From Imhoffiella purpurea (GTDB lineage Bacteria > Pseudomonadota > Gammaproteobacteria > Chromatiales > Chromatiaceae), in contig NZ_AONC01000001.1 in the NCBI RefSeq assembly GCF_000585215.1, positions 1 through 64,000 of the forward strand: a DNA stretch of 64,000 nt. The letters run 5' to 3'. Position 1 is the stretch's first letter, and every line of letters begins with the position of its first letter. The notes under the pieces are model-generated. The model did not search any database. It was not told the DNA's origin and saw nothing but the letters and a program-made list of their open reading frames with translations. Below, piece by piece: positions 47,377 through 55,603 of the stretch. Position numbers and translations under genes: made by a program.

Positions 47377-49761
47377 CTACTCGCCGTTGTTCTGTGCGAC
47401 GGGCAACCCCGATGGGCCGTTGGCCTCTTTCATCGCATCCTCGAGCAAGGCTGCGAGTTGGGCAGGATCGATGGGTTTGGTGAGAAGGTCGATCGCGCCG
47501 ACGCCTGGGCAGTCGTCGAGCTGGAGGTCCGAGCCGGGCTCGGCGAGCACGACGACCGAGGGCGGCGTGTCCTGAGCCTGATCCAGCAAGGCTCGGATCG
47601 TATCACAGGTGGCGGAGGCGGACATCTGGGCCGCCAGCAGGATCAGCAGGCATCCCTCGGTCTCCTCCTGCAGGGTCTCCAGCGCCTCGTCAAGGTCCAC
47701 GGCGGTCTGGACCCGCAGTCCGCGCTGCGTCAGGTCGGAGCTCAGCTGGACCAGGGTCTTGACGTCGCGCTCGACGATGAGGACCCAGCCTTCGCCGCTC
47801 TCGGTCCGGGGCGCCGTGTCGATCGAGGCGCTTTCCTCGCTGGCGATGTCCCCGCCGACGAAGGGCTCGGGCCGATGGCCGTGCGCGGACTCGGCCGGTT
47901 TGGCCGGGGTGGCGTCGGCGGAGATCGGCATCAGCAGCGAGAAGCGGGCGCCCTCTCCGGGCGCGCTTGCGACCTCGATCAGTCCGCCCAGCAGTCCCGC
48001 CAGCTCGCGGCTGATGGACAGGCCGAGTCCCGTCCCGCCGTAGCGCCGGCGCGTGGATCCGTCCGCCTGCTGGAAGGCCTCGAAGATGATCTCCTGCTTG
48101 TCGAGCGGGATGCCGATTCCGGTGTCGCTGACGACCAGGGCGAGCGGACGCGCCGGATCCGGGGCGCGCTCGACGCCGACCCCGACCCGTCCCGCGTCGG
48201 TGAACTTGACCGCGTTGGAGAGGAAGTTCTTGAGGATCTGGCGCAGCTTGTCGCGATCGGTGTAGATGCGTTCCGGGGCGCGCGGATCGATGGCCAGGGT
48301 CAGCTCGACCGGCTTGCCGGTCAGCATGGGCGAGACCATCTCGATCAGCTCCTCGAGCATGGGGCGCACCTCGACCCAGTCGAGCGCGATACCCACGTGT
48401 CCGGCCTCGATCCGCGAGATGTCGAGGATGTTGTCGATCATGGTGCGCAGATCGCGACCGGCCTCGTGGATGACCTGGGCTTGGCGGCGCTGGGAGGGGT
48501 TGAGTCCGCTGGTCTCGGCCGCGAGCATCTTGGACAGCAGCAGGATGGAGTTCAGGGGGGTGCGCAGCTCGTGGCTGACGTTGGCCAGGAACTGCGACTT
48601 GTAGCGGTTGGAGCGCTCCAGCTCGCGGGTGTGGGCCTGTTCCGCCCGAAGGTGTTCGGCATGGGTGTCGGCCAGCGCGGTGAGCTGCCGGGCCAGCTCG
48701 CGGATCTCGCGCGGGCCGTGCCAGCTGAAGCGCAGCGGGCGTCCCTCGCGCAGGATGAGCCCGATGCCGCCGGTGAGCTCGTGTCCGAAGTGTTCGAGCC
48801 GGGTGGCGATCAGGCGCGCCAGGATCATGACCACCACGATCAGCACGAAGATGATCGAGAGGACGCGCAGCATGAGTGCGTCGCGAAAGGCGTCGAGCGG
48901 CGAAGGGTCGACCGGGCGCCCGACCCAGAGCGGGACGCCGTCCTCGGTCATGAACATGGGCACCCAGAGCATCTGGCGTCCCTGCGACCCCTTCCAGAGC
49001 GCCAGCTTGCCCTCGGCGAAGATCTCGGCCAGGCCGGGAAATGCCTCGAACGCTTCGGGCTCGCCGCTGGACGGCTGGCCGGGGCGCAGATAGCTGCCGC
49101 TGTGGTCGACCCAGAGGGTGTCGCGATAGAACTGGGCCAGTCCGCCGACGTCGAGCGTGATCACCACCGCGCCGCGCGTCTCGGTGGGCGTCTCCTCGTC
49201 GCCGATCGGGCTGATGAGGTTCAGGGTCATCAGCTGACGCGGGTCGTTCGTGCCCGTCTTGGGGTCGATTCGGATCCGGCTGACGATCACGGCACCGGGC
49301 TGAAGCTCCATGCCGGCGGCGAGGAACTGGGGGTTGGGCGGCTGAGCCGGTTCGGCGGTCGGCTTCCATTCCTGGGTTCGCGGGTCGCGGGTGAGCCAGA
49401 AACGCTCCCGGCCGTCGATGCCGACGAAGAGGATCTGAATGATGTCGAGCTGGTCGGCCAGGATCTTGTTGATCCAGGTGGTGTAGCGCGCGCGGGTCAG
49501 GTCGATCTGGTCCGCCTCGCCCTGGGCGCCCAGGATGAGTCCGGGTTCGGGCAGCTTGGCCAGCAGTCGGATCATCTCGTGACGGCTGGCCAGGTGCTGA
49601 TCCAGGTCGCGGAAATCGGCCCTGAGATTCTGCAGATAGGCGCGCTGGTAGAAGAGCGCCGTGCGGTCCAGCACCAGCGGCAGATTGATGACGACGGCCA
49701 GGATCAGCGGCGTCAGACCGAAGACCAGCAGGAACAGCAGGATGTAGGCGCGGAGCTTCAA
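47377..49761 (-). CDS. Membrane sensor histidine kinase with dCache-like sensor and degenerate receiver
   Basis: About 794 residues. The start is uncertain: a TTG at 49761, 28 bases after the peroxiredoxin stop, is the first candidate in frame. Two membrane helices (about 8-30 and 330-355) flank a periplasmic dCache-like region. After a HAMP-like segment comes the H-box FLANVSHELRTPLNSILLLSKM and the ATPase boxes (NAVKF, DTGIGIP, GGTGLGLSI). The last 120 residues form a receiver that lacks its chemistry: the phosphoacceptor site reads LILLAAQMSAS (Ala in place of Asp) and the acidic pair is ERD. Its lysine (LLTKPID) is kept. The phosphate therefore probably goes to the REC-PAS protein. Confidence 0.8.
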   Translation of the reverse strand: MKLRAYILLFLLVFGLTPLILAVVINLPLVLDRTALFYQRAYLQNLRADFRDLDQHLASRHEMIRLLAKLPEPGLILGAQGEADQIDLTRARYTTWINKILADQLDIIQILFVGIDGRERFWLTRDPRTQEWKPTAEPAQPPNPQFLAAGMELQPGAVIVSRIRIDPKTGTNDPRQLMTLNLISPIGDEETPTETRGAVVITLDVGGLAQFYRDTLWVDHSGSYLRPGQPSSGEPEAFEAFPGLAEIFAEGKLALWKGSQGRQMLWVPMFMTEDGVPLWVGRPVDPSPLDAFRDALMLRVLSIIFVLIVVVMILARLIATRLEHFGHELTGGIGLILREGRPLRFSWHGPREIRELARQLTALADTHAEHLRAEQAHTRELERSNRYKSQFLANVSHELRTPLNSILLLSKMLAAETSGLNPSQRRQAQVIHEAGRDLRTMIDNILDISRIEAGHVGIALDWVEVRPMLEELIEMVSPMLTGKPVELTLAIDPRAPERIYTDRDKLRQILKNFLSNAVKFTDAGRVGVGVERAPDPARPLALVVSDTGIGIPLDKQEIIFEAFQQADGSTRRRYGGTGLGLSISRELAGLLGGLIEVASAPGEGARFSLLMPISADATPAKPAESAHGHRPEPFVGGDIASEESASIDTAPRTESGEGWVLIVERDVKTLVQLSSDLTQRGLRVQTAVDLDEALETLQEETEGCLLILLAAQMSASATCDTIRALLDQAQDTPPSVVVLAEPGSDLQLDDCPGVGAIDLLTKPIDPAQLAALLEDAMKEANGPSGLPVAQNNGE

Positions 49762-49789
49762 TCCTGACGGGGGCGTCGCTGCGGGGCCC

Positions 49790-50254
49790 TCAGAGGGCTC
49801 GGACCAGCTCGAGGATCCGCGCCGCATGACCCTTGGGCTTGACGTCGTAGAGTGCGTGATGGATGAGCCCGTCCCTGCCGACGATGAAGGTCGAGCGCAG
49901 GATGCCCATGCGTTTCTCGCCATGGGCCTCCTTCTCGCGCCAGACCCCATAGGCATCGCAGGTCTCGCCGTCGGTGTCGGCGAGCAGCTGGACCGTCAGT
50001 CCGTGCTTGTCGCGGAAATCGCCATGGCTGGTGCAGCTGTCCCGGCTGATGCCGATGACCAGTGCTCCGGCCGCCTCGAGCTCGTTCTGCAGATCGGTGA
50101 ATTCCAGGGCCTCCATGGTGCAGCCCGGGGTGTCGTCCTTGGGGTAGAAATAGATGACGCAGATGTGGCGACCCATGAGCTCGTCCAGGCTCACCCGTTC
50201 CATGTCGGCGTTCGGCAATGAAAAGCGTGGGGCTGGATCGCCTGGTTGCAGCAT
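49790..50254 (-). CDS. bcp: Bcp/PrxQ-type peroxiredoxin
   Basis: 154 residues. The peroxidatic cysteine is Cys45 in FYPKDDTPGCTMEALEF, with the typical Pro-x-x-x-Thr-x-x-Cys arrangement. The resolving Cys five residues later, as in E. coli Bcp, is absent; Cys74 (SRDSCTSH) is the closest alternative, or thiol help may come from elsewhere. It reduces peroxides using thioredoxin. The gene is first in a minus-strand run with a sensor kinase, a REC-PAS protein and an ArsR-type regulator, suggesting an oxidative or sulfur-stress response. Confidence 0.88.
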   Translation of the reverse strand: MLQPGDPAPRFSLPNADMERVSLDELMGRHICVIYFYPKDDTPGCTMEALEFTDLQNELEAAGALVIGISRDSCTSHGDFRDKHGLTVQLLADTDGETCDAYGVWREKEAHGEKRMGILRSTFIVGRDGLIHHALYDVKPKGHAARILELVRAL

Positions 50255-50293
50255 CGGTGGCCGCTCCGGAGGTGATGGATTCTGAGCTGCAAT

Positions 50294-51652
50294 TTAGGCA
50301 GCGTCGGTCCGGTCGTCAACCGTCTGTCTGGAGGTCTTCATCAGGCTGGAGCTGGGAAGCCTGATGCTGGCGACCGTACCGCCCCCCGGACGCAGTCCGA
50401 GACGCAGCTCGATCTGATTGGCGAGCGCCAGCTGCTGGGCGACCGCGAGTCCCAGTCCGCTTCCGCCTCCCTGCCGGCTGCGTGAGGGCTCCGAGCGATA
50501 GTAGGGCCTGAGAACGGCTTCGCGCTCGCTCTCCGGGATCCCAGGCCCGCGATCCAGCACCAGGATCTGCTGCAGCGTCTGGCTGCAGCCCAATCGGATC
50601 TCGACCGGATGCCGGCTGTAGGTCAGGGCGTTCTCGATCAGGTTGCCGAGGATGCGCCGCAACGCCAGTGCATCGACCCGGCTCGCGCACGGCGGCTCTT
50701 TGCGCCAGACGAGCCGCGGACGGCCCGCGATCAGGTCGTCCACCAATGCGCTCAGATCCACCTCGTCGCGGCGGCCCGCACCCAGACTCTTGCCGAATTC
50801 GATCGCCTGGGTGATGAGGGCGTTCATTTCCTCGATGTCGCGCTCCATGCGTGCCACCAGGGTCGGCGGCGTGTCGTCGGGCAGCATGGCGATCGCCAGG
50901 CGCAGCCGTGTCAGCGGGGTGCGCAGGTCGTGCGAGATGCCGGTGAGCAACAGCGTGCGGTTGGCCAGCAGCTCGCGGATCTGGCGTCCGGTCTCGTTGA
51001 ACTGGTGCGCCAGGTTGGCGAGCTCGACCGGGCCCGTCTCGGGCAGCGGCCGGGGCGAGAGACCGAGCGCGACCTGCTCTGCCGCCTTGGACAGCCGTTT
51101 GAGGGGCGAGGACAGCCGGCCGGCGAGGACGATGGTGGTGCCCAGTATCAGCAGCACGGCGGCGGTGGCGATCACCGCCAGTCCCTGCAGCGGACGGGTT
51201 CCGAGCCGGCTGCGCGGAAAGCCTGCCCAGAGGGGATGACCCTCGACGTCGATCTCGGCCCAGAACCAGCGTTCCCCGTCGGTGAGATTGGCGGTCATCT
51301 CGATCTCATGACCCATGCGAGCCGTCAGCGCCCGCTCGACGAGCGGCAGATAGGGGAAGAAGTAGCGATGGGAATCGGGCTGCGGCCGTTCCTCCACCAG
51401 GCGGATCTGGTACTCGCTCGCCAGTTGCGACCGGTAGGTCTCTCTCAGGTCCGGCGGGAGCTGCTGAAGGGTGCGCGCCGACAGGACCATGATGCTGGCG
51501 AGATCGGCCGCCGAGCGGTGTGCGACCGGCACCAGGGCATAGGCGACCGTCACCCCCAAGGCGACCACGGCGTACAGCCCGAAGGTGAAGATGAGCGTGA
51601 GCAGCGCGCGGCCGAAGAGGGTGGCGGGCAGGAACTGCCGCCGGTGGCTCAT
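50294..51652 (-). CDS. envZ: EnvZ-like sensor histidine kinase
   Basis: 452 residues. Two membrane helices (about 13-38 and 155-178) flank a periplasmic domain with the EYQIRLVEERP element. A HAMP segment precedes the H-box GISHDLRTPLTRLRLAIAML; the ATP-binding boxes are NLIENALTYS, DRGPGIP and GGGSGLGLAV. The start overlaps the ompR stop (ATGA), so both are made from one transcript. It most likely phosphorylates OmpR in response to osmolarity or envelope state. Confidence 0.9.
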   Translation of the reverse strand: MSHRRQFLPATLFGRALLTLIFTFGLYAVVALGVTVAYALVPVAHRSAADLASIMVLSARTLQQLPPDLRETYRSQLASEYQIRLVEERPQPDSHRYFFPYLPLVERALTARMGHEIEMTANLTDGERWFWAEIDVEGHPLWAGFPRSRLGTRPLQGLAVIATAAVLLILGTTIVLAGRLSSPLKRLSKAAEQVALGLSPRPLPETGPVELANLAHQFNETGRQIRELLANRTLLLTGISHDLRTPLTRLRLAIAMLPDDTPPTLVARMERDIEEMNALITQAIEFGKSLGAGRRDEVDLSALVDDLIAGRPRLVWRKEPPCASRVDALALRRILGNLIENALTYSRHPVEIRLGCSQTLQQILVLDRGPGIPESEREAVLRPYYRSEPSRSRQGGGSGLGLAVAQQLALANQIELRLGLRPGGGTVASIRLPSSSLMKTSRQTVDDRTDAA

Positions 51653-52365
51653 GGGTTACCCATGGGCGTGAACATGTAACCCTTGCCCCAGATGGTGCGG
51701 ATATAGCGCGGGTGTTTGGTCTCGGGCTCGATCTTGGCCCGCAGCCGGGCGATCTGAACGTCGATGCTGCGATCGAAGGGGGAGCGCTCGTAGCCCTTGA
51801 GCAGGTCGAGCAGCCGATCCCGGTCCAGCACCCGGTCCGGATGCTCGGCGAGCACCCGCAGCAGCTCGAACTCGCCGCTCGTCAGGGTCACCGGCTGGTC
51901 GTCTCGGCGCAGCTCGTACTGGATCGGGTCCAGTCGATAGGGGCCGAAGCGAATGATCTCGTGGGCGGGTATTTCGTCGCCGTGTCCGATGAGACGCTGG
52001 CGGCGCAATACGGCGCGGATCCGGGCGAGCAGCTCGCGCGGGTTGAAGGGCTTGGCGAGATAGTCGTCGGCGCCGACCTCGAGTCCGACGATGCGGTCCA
52101 CGTCGTCGCCTCGGGCCGAGAGCATGATGATGGGCACCTCGGTCTTGGCGCGCAGCCGCCGGGTCAGGGTCAGGCCGTCCTCGCCGGGCAGCATGAGATC
52201 GAGAATGATGAGGTCGGTGTCCTGCTGCTCGAGCCAGGCGTCCATGGCGCGGCCGTCCTCGGCGCCTCCGACCTCGAATCCCTCGCGTGCCAGGTAGTCG
52301 CCCAGCAGCGCGCGCAGGCCGGGATCGTCGTCGACGACGAGAATTCTCAGGGGGATGTCGGACAT
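51649..52365 (-). CDS. ompR: OmpR-type response regulator
   Basis: 238 residues. The receiver has VVDDDPGLRALL, the phosphoacceptor in LIILDLMLPGEDG and the lysine in YLAKPFNPRELLARI. The C-terminal winged helix carries LTSGEFELLRVLAEHP and RSIDVQIARLRAKIE, close to E. coli OmpR throughout. It should control porins and other osmotically regulated genes. A direct repeat in its own upstream region (52402-52417) may be an autoregulatory site. The partner kinase gene overlaps its stop. Confidence 0.93.
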   Translation of the reverse strand: MSDIPLRILVVDDDPGLRALLGDYLAREGFEVGGAEDGRAMDAWLEQQDTDLIILDLMLPGEDGLTLTRRLRAKTEVPIIMLSARGDDVDRIVGLEVGADDYLAKPFNPRELLARIRAVLRRQRLIGHGDEIPAHEIIRFGPYRLDPIQYELRRDDQPVTLTSGEFELLRVLAEHPDRVLDRDRLLDLLKGYERSPFDRSIDVQIARLRAKIEPETKHPRYIRTIWGKGYMFTPMGNP

Positions 52366-52401
52366 CGTGCGGGGGGACTCCGGCTTGGAGAGGGCAGTCG
52401 A

Positions 52402-52417
52402 TACAACTTGTTACAAC
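52402..52417 (-). promoter_or_regulatory. Candidate OmpR binding site with 10-bp direct repeat
   Basis: TACAAC occurs at 52402-52407 and again at 52412-52417, exactly ten bases apart. On the minus strand this reads GTTGTAACAAGTTGTA, which contains TGTAACA, close to known OmpR half-sites. The pair lies 37 bases upstream of the ompR start codon and also faces the small plus-strand ORF at 52581. Confidence 0.45.
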
Positions 52418-52580
52418 ATTAGCAGACAGCGAAATACTCTGTTAATCCCCTTTCTGCAAGATAGACCCAGACCCAGTGAATCCCAGACCATCCAGCGGTG
52501 GGCTGGTTCGACCGCACAGGTTCGTGTGTTCCGGGGTCAGGGAGCAGTGTTTTCCAACCACGGATTGCGGAGACGAACGC

Positions 52581-52736
52581 ATGAGCTTCGATGCCTTGAC
52601 GATCTTGGGAATCTCCTCCTCCATCCTCTGCGGAGGATTTCTTGTGGCCCTGGTAAACCGCAACGGCGCCGGTGCGCGCGCCGCCAGGCGTTTGGCCGAC
52701 TCCAAGGATAAGCGCACGGCCGAGTCCCGGCCGTGA
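52581..52736 (+). CDS. Small single-pass membrane protein (51 aa)
   Basis: A 51-codon ORF with ATG and a GGAG ribosome site about eight bases upstream. Residues 6-24 form one hydrophobic helix (LTILGISSSILCGGFLVAL). The C-terminus is basic (AARRLADSKDKR). A strong terminator begins 32 bases after the stop, which makes an expressed small transcript likely. The gene is divergent from ompR and could be under OmpR control. I do not recognise the family. Confidence 0.55.
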   Translation: MSFDALTILGISSSILCGGFLVALVNRNGAGARAARRLADSKDKRTAESRP

Positions 52737-52767
52737 CGGTGTCGCCACTCCGAGCAGCAAGCCAATT

Positions 52768-52812
52768 GGGTCGCTACGGCAGCCACACACCCTGCCGTCG
52801 CGGCCCTTTTTT
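52768..52812 (+). terminator. Rho-independent terminator
   Basis: GGGTCGCTACGGCAG (52768-52782) pairs with CTGCCGTCGCGGCCC (52792-52806) around a nine-base loop, with one G-T wobble and one mismatch in 15 positions. Six T residues follow (52807-52812). It ends the transcript that carries the small membrane ORF. Confidence 0.85.
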
Positions 52813-52906
52813 AGCCAGCCGCCTGCGCGAGCCGCCGATCGTTTGACAGGGGGCGTCCGGGTTTCTAGGATCCACCGATCCGCGTCACTCTGTCGACTCC
52901 CACATC

Positions 52907-53461
52907 ATGCCGAAACTGTCTCCGCTGCACTGGATCGCGCTCTGCGTCTTTCTGTTCTTCTACGGCTTCACCGTCTTCGCCCTCACCCGCGACTACTATC
53001 TGCGTCATCCGTCCCAGCCGGCGACGGCTCGGACCGAGCGTGCGCCGGGAGCCATGCCGAAGCTCGATTCCAGCGCCATCCCCGAATCCATCACCGAGAC
53101 CAATCCCGAGCTGCTGCATCAGCGCGCGGACGAGCTCTTCATGCAGCGCCGCTATGCCGAGGCCGCCCTCTACTACAAGCGCATCCTCGAATTGAATCCG
53201 GATGACGCCGAGGCCCATAACGATCTGGGGCTGGCCCTGCACTACACCGGTGACTCGGCAGGTGCCATCACGCATCTCGAGGCGGCCGTCGCCAAGGGGC
53301 CGCAGCTGCAGCGCCCCTGGCTGACGCTCGGGTTCGTCAATCTGCAGGCCGGCAACCAGGACGAGGCCCGCAAGGCGCTCGAACATGCCCGCGATCTGGA
53401 TCCGGACAGCGACATCGGCAAGGAGGCGCAGCGTCTGCTGGGGATCCTGCAAGGCTCCTGA
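52907..53461 (+). CDS. Membrane-anchored TPR protein
   Basis: 184 residues. A membrane helix near 8-25 (WIALCVFLFFYGFTVFAL) is followed by a linker and at least two or three TPR repeats (RADELFMQRRYAEAALYYKR, AHNDLGLALHYTGDSAGAIT, PWLTLGFVNLQAGNQDEARK). TPR domains on a membrane anchor usually hold a partner protein at the inner membrane. The partner is not identifiable, as the next gene is convergent. Confidence 0.8.
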   Translation: MPKLSPLHWIALCVFLFFYGFTVFALTRDYYLRHPSQPATARTERAPGAMPKLDSSAIPESITETNPELLHQRADELFMQRRYAEAALYYKRILELNPDDAEAHNDLGLALHYTGDSAGAITHLEAAVAKGPQLQRPWLTLGFVNLQAGNQDEARKALEHARDLDPDSDIGKEAQRLLGILQGS

Positions 53462-53469
53462 GCCGGGGC

Positions 53470-54057
53470 TCAGCGCAGCGCCAGGGCCACCGTGTAGTGC
53501 GGTCCCTGCTTGAGCTTGTCGTAGTTGCCGAAGACCTCGGTCAGATTGCGCTTCATGTATTGACGCAGACCGTTGATGGTCACCAGATAGAGGCGTCCGC
53601 CCGGCTTCAATCGGGCGTGGGCGTCGTGCAGCAGCAGGGCGAGCAGCTCCTTGCCGACCTTGGCCGGGACGTTGCTCGCGATCAGGTCGAACATGCGCCC
53701 GGGTTCGATCTGGTCGAATCCGTTGCTGAGCCGGGCCTCGGCGTTGCCGAGCCCGTTGAGTCTCGCGTTGCGATTGGCGTAGTCGACCGCCACGAAATCC
53801 TTGTCCACCATCAGGGTTCGGCCCTGTGGCGCCATCGACGCCAGGGTGAGACCGATCGGCCCGTAGCCGCAGCCGAGATCGAGGCAGTCGCCGTCGGGCG
53901 CGACCTCGAGATGACCGACCAGGAGCCGGGTTCCCTCGTCGATCTCGCGGGGCGAGAAGAGCCCCCAGGTGCTCTGGAAGCCGAGTGTGCGTCCGCCGAG
54001 CTCGGCGTTGAAGTGGATGTCCCGGCGCAGGCCGGCCAATTGTTCGGGTGTCAGCAT
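53470..54057 (-). CDS. RsmC-like class I SAM methyltransferase with altered active-site motif
   Basis: 195 residues. The SAM-binding DLGCGYGPIGLTLA is strong, and the FQSTWGLFSPREIDEGTRLL segment places it in the MTS/RsmC group, which methylates guanine or adenine in RNA or DNA. The catalytic NPPF/Y motif reads SNVPAKVG here, losing both central prolines in the usual position. The target may therefore differ from the 16S rRNA guanine known for RsmC. It converges on the TPR gene and is divergent from the hydrogenase-maturation cluster by 40 bases. Confidence 0.78.
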   Translation of the reverse strand: MLTPEQLAGLRRDIHFNAELGGRTLGFQSTWGLFSPREIDEGTRLLVGHLEVAPDGDCLDLGCGYGPIGLTLASMAPQGRTLMVDKDFVAVDYANRNARLNGLGNAEARLSNGFDQIEPGRMFDLIASNVPAKVGKELLALLLHDAHARLKPGGRLYLVTINGLRQYMKRNLTEVFGNYDKLKQGPHYTVALALR

Positions 54058-54097
54058 GAAATTTGAATTCGATTCGATGAGCGTCAGCTAGATAAGC

Positions 54098-55273
54098 ATG
54101 TCCGATCCGGCGGGAAGGCTCAACATTCAGTTAAGACGCGTCGCCAGCGGGTTCGCCTGTCAGATCGGCTCGACCCGCCCGGTGGCGTCCTCGGCGCTCT
54201 TTCGCGGTCGCGGCATGACCGAGACCGCCTCGCTTCTGCCGTTGCTGTTCTCCATATGCGCCAGATCCCAGGCGCTGGCCTGCGCGGGCGCCCTGGAGCG
54301 CGCCGGAGGGATGAAGCCGGATCCCGGAACGGCGCATCTGCGCCGCATGGTGGTCGCGGTCGAGACGGTTCGCGAGCATCTGTGGCGAATCCTGCTCGAT
54401 TGGCCGGCGATCCTCGGCGAGGAGCCCGACCGTCAGGCCATGATCCGGGTGCAGGCCATCGCTCGGGACGTCTTCGCGGCCGCGGATCCGGATGGCGCCT
54501 TGTTCCGGCCCGGATCCGAGACGCCGATTCCGTCCCCTGATGTCCTGGCGGGTACGGCCTCCTCGCTCGCGAACCTGATGGCCGAGCGTATCCTGGGCAT
54601 GTCCCCGGACGTCTGGCTCGAGCGTGTCGAGAATCTGGCCGCCTTCGACGACTGGTGCCGCTCGGTCTCGACGCCGTCCGCGCGTCTGCTGCGCGGCCTG
54701 CTCGATTCGGGCGAGGGTCGGTTCGGACATGCGGAGATCTGCGCCTTGTCCGATCCGGCCGACTCCGAGCTTGCGTCCGAGCTGCGTGGTCCGCAGGCCG
54801 CCGAGTTCGTCGCCCGGCCCTCCTGGCGCGGCCTGCCGCGAGAGACGACACCCCTGACGCGGTATGCCGAGTCCGGTCTGACGGCCGCGCTGGTCGCCGA
54901 TCAGGGGCGTGGGATCCTGGCTCGGCTCGTGGCACAAGTGGTCGAAACGGCCTCGCTGATCCAGAGGGTTCGAGGAGGCGGTTCCGGAGCGCAGCTCGCC
55001 GTCGTCCAGGATGGGGCTCTGGAGGCCGGCGTCGGGATCGGGCGGGCCGATGCGGCTCGCGGGCTGCTGGTGCATCTCGCCGAGGTGGACGGGACTCGGG
55101 TCTTGGATTACCGGATCCTGGCCCCAACCGAGTGGAACTTCCATCCCAAGGGCGTCGTGGCGAAGGCCCTGGCCGCCCTGCCGGATGCCGAGGACTCCGT
55201 TCTGAGTCGGCGCGCCCAGCTCCTGGTCACGGCGATCGATCCCTGCGTCGCCTTCGATCTGGTGCTGCCGTGA
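54098..55273 (+). CDS. hupK: HupK-like hydrogenase maturation protein (large-subunit homologue)
   Basis: 391 residues, similar in plan to HupK and, more distantly, to [NiFe]-hydrogenase large subunits. The C-terminal DPCVAFDLVLP keeps the first cysteine of the DPCxxC cluster ligand but not the second. The N-terminal ICARSQALACAG does not form the usual RxCxxC ligand pair. It therefore cannot hold the normal NiFe site and most likely helps build it, as is suggested for HupK. The cluster hupK-hypC-hypD points to uptake-hydrogenase maturation. The rest of the set is not in view. Confidence 0.65.
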   Translation: MSDPAGRLNIQLRRVASGFACQIGSTRPVASSALFRGRGMTETASLLPLLFSICARSQALACAGALERAGGMKPDPGTAHLRRMVVAVETVREHLWRILLDWPAILGEEPDRQAMIRVQAIARDVFAAADPDGALFRPGSETPIPSPDVLAGTASSLANLMAERILGMSPDVWLERVENLAAFDDWCRSVSTPSARLLRGLLDSGEGRFGHAEICALSDPADSELASELRGPQAAEFVARPSWRGLPRETTPLTRYAESGLTAALVADQGRGILARLVAQVVETASLIQRVRGGGSGAQLAVVQDGALEAGVGIGRADAARGLLVHLAEVDGTRVLDYRILAPTEWNFHPKGVVAKALAALPDAEDSVLSRRAQLLVTAIDPCVAFDLVLP

Positions 55274-55324
55274 ACGACCGCAGCCAGTTCTTGTCTCATC
55301 ATCGACCCAAGCCGAGGCATTCTC

Positions 55325-55603
55325 ATGTGTCTAGCCATCCCCGCCGAAATCATCCGGATCGATCCGGATACGGATACCGCCCAGGTCTCGCTCGGCGGCG
55401 TGGTCAAGGAGATCTCGCTCGCACTGGTCACGGACGTGACGGTCGGTGACTATGTCCTGGTCCACGTGGGCTATGCCCTGAACAAGATCAGTCAGGCCGA
55501 GGCCGAGCACACACTGGCCCTGATCCGAGAGATCGGCGAGCTTCAGGACGCGGAGCTGGGCGTCTCCGACACGCCGGGGACGGACCCGGGGCGCTCGTCA
55601 TGA
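55325..55603 (+). CDS. hypC: Hydrogenase maturation chaperone HypC
   Basis: 92 residues. The N-terminal MCLAIP holds the catalytic cysteine (Cys2) that carries the Fe(CN)2CO intermediate with HypD. VSLGGVVKEISLALV, VGDYVLVHVGYALNKIS and a conserved acidic helix complete the family pattern. The tail is longer than in E. coli HypC and overlaps the hypD start by four bases (ATGA), giving coupled translation. It shuttles iron to the large-subunit precursor. Confidence 0.95.
   Translation: MCLAIPAEIIRIDPDTDTAQVSLGGVVKEISLALVTDVTVGDYVLVHVGYALNKISQAEAEHTLALIREIGELQDAELGVSDTPGTDPGRSS

Noticed and set aside
47458-49767. 769-codon plus-strand frame across the hybrid kinase gene
   Set aside because: Composition is typical of antisense GC-rich DNA, while the minus strand has kinase H-box and ATPase motifs.
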